In this document: one piece after another, positions 54,226-64,000 of the stretch
Position numbering within the stretch: the stretch's first letter is position 1
Layout of the letters: every line of letters begins with the position of its first letter
Source: Nymphaea colorata
Taxonomy: Eukaryota > Streptophyta > Magnoliopsida > Nymphaeales > Nymphaeaceae
Reading direction: 5' to 3'
Assembly (NCBI RefSeq): GCF_008831285.2
Contig: NC_045140.1
Span: 11,902,505-11,966,504, forward strand
DNA length: 64,000 nucleotides
Made by a program: the position numbers and the translations under genes
Notes under the pieces: generated by a model
Database searches by the model: none
The model's input: only the letters and a program-made list of their open reading frames with translations
Told to the model about the DNA's origin: nothing

Positions 54226-57200
54226 TGTTACACCCGCCCTTGGAGTCGCCAAAATATAGCTGATGTCACCGACTAGGCTGCCACCATAACTGTCCAAGAT
54301 ATCTTGAGGTGGCTGAACTAAGACGTTCAAATTAAGGCCTTACAAAAATCCTACCCTGCTAGACACAACTCCAGATAAAATATCCCAAGGGTGGTGGTAC
54401 AAGAAAAGGCTACCCCTCGCTAAACTAAGGTTGAACCTACTACAAGACTGTCGGTTTCAGGCCTTACAAGCATAGCGTACAAATTGAGCTCAAAATCTCA
54501 CTCACATGCACCATTCATTCATCCACCAAACCATGCCATATATCCCTAGAGTGCACAAACCATCACCAAATGCCCTGGGAAGGTCTGTAGTTTGGGTTCG
54601 TGTCCTTGGCTATAGTGCCTTGGAGGTAACCAGTTCAGCTACAAGCAGTAAACTCCCACCCTTGTGTCTATAGGGTGAGTAGAGTCCAACCTGGCAGGAG
54701 CAAGTCCAGCGTATACTACCAAGGCTGAAGGCCAAACCTCAGTATTCAGCACACCACCTTCATCAAGGGAGGAACTCGTTGTCTTCTTGGTCGAAAGCAG
54801 TCCTCCTTGATCAAGATGTGAACAGCAAAGTCACTGCTATATATTTCAGCGACTAGTAGGGAGAAGGGAATGCACTTAGTTGTGTCCTACATAACCCCTA
54901 GTGTGCTTGATGTGTTAGGGGGAAGAAATTGCTGACAAGGTGACAGCGAACACCCTTCTTCTCTCTCGGACCAGCTCAGCTCACGGTTGCTGCAGCTGCT
55001 CGTCTCCTCGGCAGTGGCTAATCCAGAAATGGAACCAAGGGTTATTGTTCAGCAATGAATAAGAAACAATGTATTTCCTAGATCGTTAGAAGTCGTCACC
55101 GTGTATAGATTTAACCCCTGTTGATAAATGAATCTAAGGGGGAAGCAACCGCCGCTTAGCCCAGCGTAAGCATGACTTCTAATAGGGTTGTTCTACACGA
55201 ACAGGATTGGCTTCAGATTCTACTGCTTGTGGTTCAGCTTCAATGCCCCTGCCGCACATTGTCCTCCAACAAAACAGGGCAGTCACCATCAATTACAGAG
55301 ACTAAGCACAATGGATCTCGAGTGGAGAAGCGTCACCAAAATGATTATGAAACCCTAGGAGCAAACGTGAATGGGGTGTGATAGGTGCCGTTGAACACGG
55401 CTGTATGTGCGCTGCCAAGGCAGCTCCTACTCCTTGCTCCTCCGTTGAAAACAGTTGGCTGTAGACAAAGATTGCCTCCGCACAACAACAAAGATCAACC
55501 AAGGAAGATTAACAAGAGAACAAGGGAAAGGTGGCTGAGGTCGTCACCAGATTTCTGGAATTAACCCAATTGATGCACAGAATGGGGAGACAGGTGAGGA
55601 TCCCTCTCGCAGGGTTGGTTCAGTCTTAACAGGCCTTCTCCGCACTCAAAAATTTGTCATAAATCGACCAAAGCTCCAATTGATCTAAAAATTGGACTGA
55701 AGCACTTTTGGATGATTATGAAGGGACACCCCAAAGATTGGCTGCAGCCAAGCTCCCTAGAAGGATCGCGTGAAGCTTCTAGGTCCCAAACTATCACAAT
55801 CATAGGCTCTGTCCTGGTTCAGGTGAAGAACAAGGGAATCTGCTGTAGTTCACAACTTATGTTGATCTTCCAAAATTCACCAAAAATCACTCCCAACTCC
55901 GAATAGCTTGAATTGGTCTGTAGGCTGCCAACACACCCAGGAGATCAGACTCATATCGGCTTCCAGCAAGAGACTCATTGAGATTCTTTAGACCAGCCGT
56001 TCACAGGTGCGCTCAGGACTGAAACAGAGCAGGCTCGTGTTCTTCCGCTCAATCTCAGGCGAATCCAAACGGATGAAAGCAGATTTTCACAGTCAATCAA
56101 AAGGAAATGCTTAATTGTAATACAGGGATTGATCAAGGGAAAGTCAGATCACCGATTATAAGGTTTTCCCCAATTTCTGTAGAGATTGGGGGTGCTGCCG
56201 CCAGAATAGCAGAGACATCAGGAACTCACCGCCGCGATGATCAGAATTCCAACCGGCGCGACTTCCTCTCTCGTCTGTGGACAGATCTTCCCCAACTTGG
56301 TAAGGATGCTCTTTAGGATGTGGGGAGATAACCATGGAGGCCGATTGCCTCGATTCAACACAGTTCAGCCGCGATGAAGGATTGATTAGGCAAAGGTGGG
56401 CGGCAAAACAGGGGACCGAGCGACAGAGATATTTCTGATCATGCCCACTCGATTTTCCCCAATCTTCTCCTCGATTTCTCGTTGCAAATATGAAATACAG
56501 ACTGGATCAATAGAATGCAACCGAAATAGCCATGATCAAGTGCTCGATTAAGCGATATAGCCTCAGTGCTAGACCTCCGATGAAGAATCAGGTGAATGCG
56601 CTAAGGCCATCAACCTCAATCGGTCGATCAACCCATCAAATTGGAAATGATCACCCTATCTACCGTAGATGATGATCACACGGGGTGATCCCACTTTCCA
56701 GCGTCAACAGCATTAGGATTTCCGACTGGGACACACGATTGCTTCAATGGTAGTCCCCGGAGATAAGGAACTTACCTCTTGAAGAACTGCTGGTTGTTGA
56801 AATGTTGTAGCAGGAAAGTCGTCGCTGATCACTCGGCAATGATCATGTCTGCCACTCTCCAATTGCCGATCACTGCCTCTTAGTTCTTCCATGGTTGAAG
56901 AACTCGCACAGCCCATGTCTTCTTCAGTCAAGGGGAGAAAACGTAGCCTAGCATTCTGTAATGGCTTCCGGCGCCATTTCTCTGGTTGCTACGGTGATCA
57001 ACTCATCGGAAATGGGGATTTCCTAGCAAGCATTCAGGAGGCACCAACAATGCCGCCAAGAGTATCCAGTCTCCGCACGGGAGGGGATTGAACAACGATC
57101 AAAACTTCATTAAGACAAAGATGATTGATAATGTCGGCATCATCTGTCTCTTGGTCGCAGTCGGCATCGCCCTCTGCGTCGACACCAACTGTTGTTGCAT

Positions 57201-57676
57201 CCTGTGGAGTAACCACCCTTGCGCTCGGGACTCCTTCCTCGTGTCTCCGTCAAGCTGGTGGAAACGTTAGCCTCACAACAAATAATACCTGGCTCAACAA
57301 CGGGCTCTTTCCCCACGTGGCGTTGGCTCCTAGTGCCTTCGCTCATTGGCGCTCCCTGGGCACTGCGTCACCCAGCACCGTCTTCGGCCACGCTCGGCCA
57401 CCTTCGACGCACGTCGACGCTGCTCGTCCTGCCATATGACTGACTACTCTCAGTAGCGCTATCCGCCGCCCTCGACCTACTCATAGGCGGTCCTATAACA
57501 GAGTCTTTGTAGAGTTCTGCTATCAAGAAAAATACTAAGTCCTCGAGTTGAGACAAAGTCTTGTTGTCCCTTTGTTCCTTAAGTTACTATACAGGTGGTG
57601 ATAGGCTAGTAAGTCTAAAAGTGCAGACTTACGCTATGCAGAAGAAAAATGAAAGAAAATTTGTCTATTTAATAGT
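54226..57676. mobile_element. Back-to-back LTR-derived region of gypsy elements 1 and 2
   Basis: The left side begins TGTTACACCCGCCC, the terminus of element 1's 5' LTR (the 3' end of that LTR on the minus strand). The right side ends at the primer binding site of element 2, so its 5' LTR lies here on the plus strand. The outer boundaries of the two LTRs are not visible to me, and no TG...CA plus target duplication could be fixed. The 55-57.5 kb part is GC-rich and contains many short open frames on both strands, none with a known domain. Confidence 0.55.
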
Positions 57677-57688
57677 TGGTTTCAGAGC
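57677..57688 (+). other. Degenerate primer binding site of gypsy element 2
   Basis: TGGTTTCAGAGC differs by one base from the usual TGGTATCAGAGC and sits 12 bases before the gag ATG at 57701. Confidence 0.75.
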
Positions 57689-57700
57689 TAAAACGTAACC

Positions 57701-59686
57701 ATGACTACTGATGTTGAGACCCATGAGACGAGAATTTCTCGCCTGGAGGAATCCATTGGTTCACTGACGACTCGAGTATCATCTGCATCATCAGACTATC
57801 ATCGAATTATGGAGTGTCTCACTCTACTAGAGAATCAGATGAAGGAACTCACCACTCATTCGGATGGGTTGTTTGATGACTTCCGCAATGATAGATTGGT
57901 TTGGCAGCAGGAACTTGCTATTGTGCACCATGCTCTGGGTGCAGCTGGAGGGGAGACACCAAAGATCAAGGTCCCAGAGCCGAAAGCATTTCATGGTGCT
58001 CGGTGTTCAAAGGACTTGGAGAACTATCTTTGGGATATAGAGTAGTCCTTTAAGGTTGTTCATACCAAGGAGGAGGACAAGGTCATTGTTGTGGCGATGT
58101 ATCTGCAAAGTGATGCCAAGTTGTGGTGGTGGACCAAGTTGGAAGAAGATAGTCATGTCGGTAAGGCGCCTATCTTTACTTGGGCAGAGATAAAGCAGAA
58201 ACTTAGAACTTACTCATTAGTTCCTGCCATCGAATGTTGCCTGGATTGTGCAGGAGGGTCTTCGACGACTTAAGTAGACCGGCTCCATTCGGGACTATGT
58301 CAAGGGATTCTCATCGTTGATGCTTGATATAAAGACCATGGTGGAGGAAGACAAGCTCTTTCATTTTATGAGCGGTCTTTAACCATGGGCTCAAACAGAA
58401 ATCCATGGGCAAGAGGTGAAAGACTTGTCTTCTGCTTTGGCAGTGGCTTACCGTCTCTTAGATTTTCATGCTCAACCCAGTGACAAAAATTCTAAGAACC
58501 AACCACAGAAGCAGCACAAGTCGTTGAAGTTGAAATATGGTGGTAAGAAGAAGGAGAGCCAAAGAGACATATCCTCCAAATCTTCAAATTACTCAGGATG
58601 CTTCATTTGCAAAGGTCTCCATCGTGCATAGGTGATGAGTCAAAGGTGCTCACCATCGCGGCCCAGGGGCGTATGAACCCCTTTCAACGGGTGAGCACTC
58701 TATGGCAGCCTCCTAAGGACATGACTATGAGTCATGAGTTGCTGTATGTTGAGGACCAGCTGAACGAAGTCCCTGCGCCTACCTTGGTGGATAAAGGGGC
58801 AGCTCACAATTTTGTGGCTAGCTGCCTGGTGGAGCATTTCAGCCTTGTGGTAAAGCCGAAGCTAGCTATGAGAAGGTCATCAATGCAGTTCCTTCCATGA
58901 CGGACTACGAAGCGGAAGCCGTCAAGACCAAGTTGGGCCATGGTTGGGTAAGTGCAATTTCACAGTCTGCACCCTCGATGACTTTGATGTGATGCTAGAC
59001 ATGGAATTCCTCATCCAAGCCAAGGCAACTTTCTGGTCGCATCTGAAGTCTTTGATGATTTTAGATGAGAAGATGTCTTGCCTGGTTTCATTGGTAACAT
59101 TGGTAACAGGCAAGGCTGCTGCAAAAGCCATCTCATCCTTGCAACTCAGGGATGGATTGAAGCACAAAGAGCCGACCTTTCTAGCTACGTTGGAAGAAGT
59201 CAACCCAGATGAGGAACAAGGTAATGTCCCCCTTATTGTGCAGAAATTGATTGGTAGATTCTCTGATGTTATGCCCGAAGAGATGCCGAAGGAGTTGCTG
59301 CCAAGACGTGACATGAACCATGTGATTGAACTTGTGCCAAGTGTTTGGCCTCCTGCACAAGCCCCGTATCGGATGTCCCTGCCAGAGCTAGTCGAACTAC
59401 GTCGCAACTCGATGAACTGTTGGAAGCCGGTTACATCCAGCCGTCCAAGGCTCCTTACAGGGCACTAGTCTTATTTCAACGCAAGAAGGACGTGTTGCTG
59501 TGGATGTGTGTGGACTATAGAGCTTTGAATAAGCTCACGGTGAAGAACAAGTTCCCTGTGCCTCAGGTTGAAGACTTGTTCGATCGACTAGGTAATGCTC
59601 AGATTTTCAGTAAGTTGGATTTACGATCTGGGTATTATCAGGTTAGGATAGCCAAGGGGGATGAGCCGAAAATAGCCTGTTGTTAA
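57701..59686 (+). pseudogene. Ty3-gypsy gag-pol (element 2), truncated in reverse transcriptase
   Basis: Starts MTTDVETHETRISRLEESIG with a predicted coiled coil (about residues 8-60). The gag domain follows an in-frame TAG at 58043 (MYLQSDAKLWWWTKLE, then after a frame change TGSIRDYVKGFSSLMLDIK, HFMSGL, PWAQTEI). The zinc knuckle is cut short (CFICKGLHRA then stop). The protease motif reads LVDKGAAHNFV where LVDTGATHNFV is expected, so the catalytic D-T-G is altered. RT runs KLIGRFSDVMPEEMPKEL, MNHVIEL, a one-base frame change near 59403, QLDELLEAGYIQPSKAPY, CVDYRALNKLTVKNKFPVP and FSKLDLRSGYYQVRIAKGDE, ending at ~59686 where an LTR begins. It is dead by several lesions. The pattern fits a chromovirus. 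Confidence 0.88.
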
Positions 59687-59690
59687 CACC

Positions 59691-62600
59691 CCAAATTTTT
59701 CCACATCAAAATTGAAGCAATGTGAAAATTTCACAAAAGAATTGTGAAAATTTGCAATTTCAAAGCCAATTTCGAATCTAAAGAACAATTAGATTCAAAT
59801 CGTGAATTTAACCCGAGACACGAATCCCAATGCAGTATTACGGGTCCAAATCCGATTGCAAATGTCATTTGAAATTCAAATCCAATTGCAAATGTCATTT
59901 GAAATCCAAATCCAATTGCAAAATGCAAATTTTGACTTAGATCTAAGAATTGGATCTAATTCAGTCTAGAATGCTACGTGGGCCCACGTGTGGGCCCCAC
60001 CTAGCCCGTGTGGTCAAGAGCCCCCCAGGGGCCACGCCCCCTCCATGTCAAAAAAAATAATAAATAAATAAATATTTTCTCTCAAATTAATTGAAGAAAA
60101 GTCATTTTCAAGAAGAAATAAAGGAGAAACCTAGGAAAAGAGAGACATTTATTTCTCTCTCTCTTCTTTAACCAGGTCCTCCTTAAAGAAAAAAATCATT
60201 TTCAAGGAAGCAATTACTAGACTGGTCAAACTCACCTAACCTACTTAATCCAAGTAGGTTTGACCCGGGTGCACCCAAATGTGGTGCCAATTCCAGCTAG
60301 GTTCGGTCACCACGGGCTCAACACAATCAAAACGTAAGTCTGTCTCATGATTCAATTAGTGGACGAAAATAGACTTTGACCGAACCAAACCCACTTTGAC
60401 TAAACTCAGTCAAAGTACAATTTAGCTCAATTAAGAGCTTTCTTGACTCAAATTTATCAAATTACCTCAAATAAAGTCAAACTACTCGCAAATGAGCTTT
60501 GACTTTGGTCAATTGGTCGAAATTGATCCATTTGGACAATTTTGCCCTTCTGCGGTCAAATTAAGATTAAAAAGCCTAAATTGGTTTATGAAAGGCAAAT
60601 AAACATTTGAATTTGTCAAATGCATGAATCAAATACCAAATTTAAATTGAATTTCTCAAGTGAAAATTTGATTCAGTTGAAATCCATTTTCAATCAAGTT
60701 TTGGACGAAAATACACTTTTCGAACCAAATTTGATAAATTTTTTGAATTTTATTAAAATTTAAATTGAATTATCATAATTCAATGGCAATTGGAGCTTAG
60801 TAACTAGATTTTAACCTTACAAGCTCAATTTCAAACAAAAAATAAATAAATAGTACAAAATAAGGGCAAAACCCTGTGCAAGGCATTTTCATCCAAAATT
60901 TTGGTCAAGATGGTCACCTAGGTCTGAACCCATGTTGACCAAACCTAGCCCATCCCACCTAGCTCGTGGAAATGAGCTGAGAAATGGTCAATTAGAGCCT
61001 TTAAAGCCTATTTAACTCATTTTACAAGTCCCTAAGGTCTTAAGCAAGTTCTCAAGGTGAGTTAAGAAGGTGGTTGAACCCACCTCCTCCTCTATATAAA
61101 CCTCCCTTTGGCCACCAAGGGGGAGGACGAAATTTTGGAGCATTCTATCAAATTGCTGCAGCCAAGGAACTAGGAGGGACAAGCCAAGGAGGAGAGAAGA
61201 AGTTCGTCCAAGCCCTCTTCCCCTTTTTCTCTCATTCTCTTCTTCACTTTCTTCTATTCTCCCCATTGATTTTGCTAAGTTAGGGTGCTTAAGTGAACCT
61301 TTACTTAGGATTTTCGTGGTGAGAAGCCCCCTTTACCACTCCAAATTCCAGCAAGCAAGCTATTTCTTATTCTAGCTTTGCTAAGCTTGAATCAATGGTT
61401 GGATTCTTGCTTATGATTGCTTGAGTTAGAAAACAAGTGAAGACGAAGGACAAGCATCAAGAGCGACCGCAAGGTAGGTGATTTTAACTCACTTCTCTAA
61501 TACTTTAGCTTATTGTTGATTTATTTTAATTCCAGCAATTCGTGGGAGGGTTTATTTTCATTTGCTTACAGCTGGGAATGATGTCCAGCTAAGGGAAACC
61601 TACGCTTCAATGTACATGTTAATACATAATGCATGCATATGTCGGTTTTTCTTAAATATAAACCCAAGTATCAAATTTTGAAATGGGCCCCAAGGTCACG
61701 TCCCTTTCAAAAAAACCAACTTAATACCATTTTGAACTCCCTACCATGAGAGAATCTCACGGTGAGAGAGTGATTTTGCTGCACCATGTATGATGAAGAT
61801 GCCTATAAGGGATGGATACGTTCTTATGAATGTGATCCACCCCTGCATGGCGAAATGATGGACAAATAAGCTTGAGCATTGTTTTATTTTCTTTCTTATT
61901 CACAGTCATTTTGATTCATGTCTTTTAATTTAATTAATCAAGGGTAGTATGGAAGATTTGAAACAAGTTTTCAATCTTCCTACATAAAAGAACCCAGCCA
62001 TGAATCATCATGATTCATGAGTCATGCGGTTCCTTGATAAAATTTCATTTTGAAGAGTAAGGTATGTATATATATATATATGTTGTTATATATATACATA
62101 CATGTGTCCCATCTCTTGTTGAAAATCATTTTTCTTCTCTTAAAATCAGGTTGGAATACGTTTCCAAACTGGTTTTTAAGAAAGATGATCGTTTTGATTG
62201 ATTTTCATAGTGCAAGGCTATGAAATCATTTTCATTTCATTTTTACTTAATTTCAGCAAACCCATACGTAAGATGTATATATGTTGTTGAAATCAGACCA
62301 TGTTTCATAGGAATTGGTTTAAGAATATCAAAATTTACATATTTGAAATGCCAATTATCCTAGAATCATCCAAAAAGAGTTGATGATCTCATTACTATCA
62401 AATCTGGAATTTGAATCTATTTAAAAGACTTGTCATTTCCATCTAAGAAACAAGATATTTATTGGAATCAATGTCCACAATTTTCAGCTATTTAAATCAA
62501 CACAAGGTCTGATTTTTAGCTATTTTGAAATGAAAGTGGATGTCATCCACGTCTCCCATCCATTTCAAAGATTGAACTTGACATCATTTATATATTTTCA

Positions 62601-63535
62601 TCATTTTGATAATTTTATGTCAAGCCTCAAGCTTATGGACTACATCTCTAATTCATGTGATTAATCATATAATGAACACATACAGAGAAAGTCCTACATT
62701 TTAATCAATCTTCATGCATAGATTGTATGACGTGCAATATGGACTTTGAGAGATTATGAGAGAGTGAAGAATGTATGTTTCATATGAATGAATCTTGAGG
62801 GATTATGAGAGAGAGAAGAATGAATGTTCCATATAGTTTCCCCTCTCGTTTCATGCATTCACTTTCACTCAAAATCAATAGCACCACATACACATTATCA
62901 AGAAATTAAGTGATTCAAATTTGAGTTGCAAAAAGTGACCAAGTCATATTGCAATGAGAATTTGTAAACCTCACTTAACTTCAAAAGAAAACACAAGCAA
63001 TGCATTCATAATCTTTTGGCCAAAGTGCATTTGAAAAACAACATGTTTTCTAACAATTTGGAACCTATGTTCTTTCAAAAGAATAAATTCTACAAATCAC
63101 ATGATTTGACAAAAGAGAATCAATTTTGATCATAAGATGATCATCATCGTCTAGAGTTCACAACAAAGAACTCAATTCCAAATCTTCAAAATCCTCAAGA
63201 ATTATGTGTTTCAAATAACACCAAAACAAAGGTTTTTAAACCAACTTGAAAACCCCCAATATTCAAATTCATTTATTCAAAAAAAATGAATTTCGGTTTT
63301 TGAATCCAAAACCTCAATGCATAAGCATATAGGATTTGCATCAATAACTCGTATATGATCCAAATGATCCTTAGTCCTTGGTCTAATTACCCCTGTTAAA
63401 GGCAGCAGGAACGGTTGGACCTCGTACCAATGGGCGGACCCCTTTCTCTTGAAAATTTTCTCAAAACCCCAAATTTTAAAAGAATTTTGCTGACTCACAT
63501 TTTGACCTCCTTGAAAAAGGGGTGGGGTGCGAACA
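59691..63535 (+). mobile_element. Long 5' LTR (about 3.85 kb) of a gypsy element, probably Tat/Ogre-like
   Basis: Begins TGTTAACACCCC, cutting the RT of element 2, and ends GGGTGCGAACA. AT-rich U3-like DNA is followed by a TATA box, a leader and a possible splice donor (CCGCAAGGTAGGTGAT near 61465). The end is followed by a primer-binding-like sequence. Long LTRs with introns in the leader are known from Ogre/Tat elements; lineage assignment here is inference. The 3' LTR and coding region lie beyond the window, so the LTR cannot be confirmed by its partner copy. Short open frames within it are not supported. (CA/TA)-type microsatellite at 62068-62105. Confidence 0.7.
61093..61100 (+). promoter_or_regulatory. 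TATA box of the long LTR
   Basis: TATATAAA in CTCCTCTATATAAACC, followed by a pyrimidine-rich leader, is the best promoter-like signal in the right part of the window and marks the likely U3/R junction of the LTR. Confidence 0.65.
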
Positions 63536-63537
63536 GA

Positions 63538-63555
63538 TGGCACACCCGGTGGGAC
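63538..63555 (+). other. Primer-binding-like site of the long-LTR element
   Basis: TGGCACACCCGGTGGGAC follows the LTR end by two bases and resembles the TGGCGACTCxxCTGGGGA site typical of Ogre/Tat-type gypsy elements, with several differences. Confidence 0.5.
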
Positions 63556-64000
63556 CCATCATTGTTTGTCTAAGAACTTATTTCGATCATATATGAGTTA
63601 TTTTCACCAATGTCGTACATCAATTGCACAAAAAAAAATTCGCAAAAAAGCATACCGACATCATGTAGTGTACATTGAGGAGATTTCATGAACTTCTTTC
63701 ATTTCAATTTATCCTACCCCTCCTCAATTTAAGGATTGTATGCAGCCCATGTATGCTCTCAAAATTTCAAATCTATCTCTTAGGAATGTATGCAATAGAG
63801 CCATCTATTTTGCATCTTCTCATGAATTTTGAAAAGCAAATCCTTACCTATATCATATCCCGGTCATCATATTGTCGGGCTATTTCTAGGACATTAGTCC
63901 AAGATATAGCCTCACAACTGGACCACCCAATTGGACTGAGAAGTCCCCCCATTAGTACCGAAACGGACAATAGTCCCGGTATATTGATGGGTGAACAAGG
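63556..64000 (+). other. Start of the internal region of the long-LTR element
   Basis: No coding sequence in the last 445 bases, consistent with an untranslated leader before gag. The element continues past the window edge. Confidence 0.45.

Noticed and set aside
55172-57556. Many short open frames between the two gypsy elements, some with DNA-binding-like basic stretches.
   Set aside because: None carries a recognisable domain, frames overlap on both strands and the region is best explained as LTR sequence.

Overview
This window looks like nuclear DNA of a flowering plant. The evidence is a spliced plant-type transporter gene with GT-AG introns, Ty3-gypsy LTR retrotransposons primed by initiator-Met-type tRNA, L1-type LINE remains, hAT and CACTA-like DNA transposons, long AT/CT/GA microsatellites, and decayed reading frames throughout. 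I cannot name the species. No tRNA, rRNA, CRISPR or bacterial-type operon is visible. Only one host gene is convincing; nearly everything else is transposon or repeat.

Layout. (1) 1-10,860: the 5' part of a minus-strand EamA-type (drug/metabolite transporter, SLC35G-like) gene. Four exons can be joined in phase (10575-10312, 7995-7842, 6834-6660, 4081-3966). The rest lies beyond the left edge. Intron 4 holds a dead hAT transposase gene (about 1-3309), intron 3 a gypsy 3' end, and intron 1 a hairpin element. (2) 12.8-16.8 kb: scrambled L1-type LINE remains, split by a 1,088 bp hAT element with a perfect 8 bp target duplication. (3) 17-28.6 kb: sparse intergenic DNA with a 20-base poly-G tract, a 4-copy ~170 bp tandem repeat, a CACTA-like end, and a solo gypsy LTR with a perfect 5 bp target duplication nested in a GGCTGGGC-rich element.

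(4) 28.6-51.6 kb: a mosaic of segments repeated two to four times in both orientations. It includes two tandem arrays of near-perfect ~230 bp palindromes (28.65-30.69 kb and 45.53-48.19 kb) whose spacers run in opposite directions, a foldback element carrying what look like captured exons, a GC-rich element, and a 358 bp hAT MITE with perfect 15 bp terminal inverted repeats and a perfect 8 bp target duplication. (5) 51.57-59.69 kb: two decayed gypsy elements pointing away from each other (one minus, one plus), with 3.4 kb of LTR-like DNA between them. (6) 59.69-64.0 kb: a ~3.85 kb 5' LTR with a clear TATA box, followed by a primer-binding-site-like sequence. It starts inside the reverse transcriptase of the previous gypsy copy and runs off the right edge.

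The strongest candidate for something unusual is the pair of palindrome arrays and the inverted segmental mosaic around them. If transcribed, each unit would fold into a long hairpin and could feed a small-RNA pathway. That role is inference; the structure itself is read directly from the sequence.
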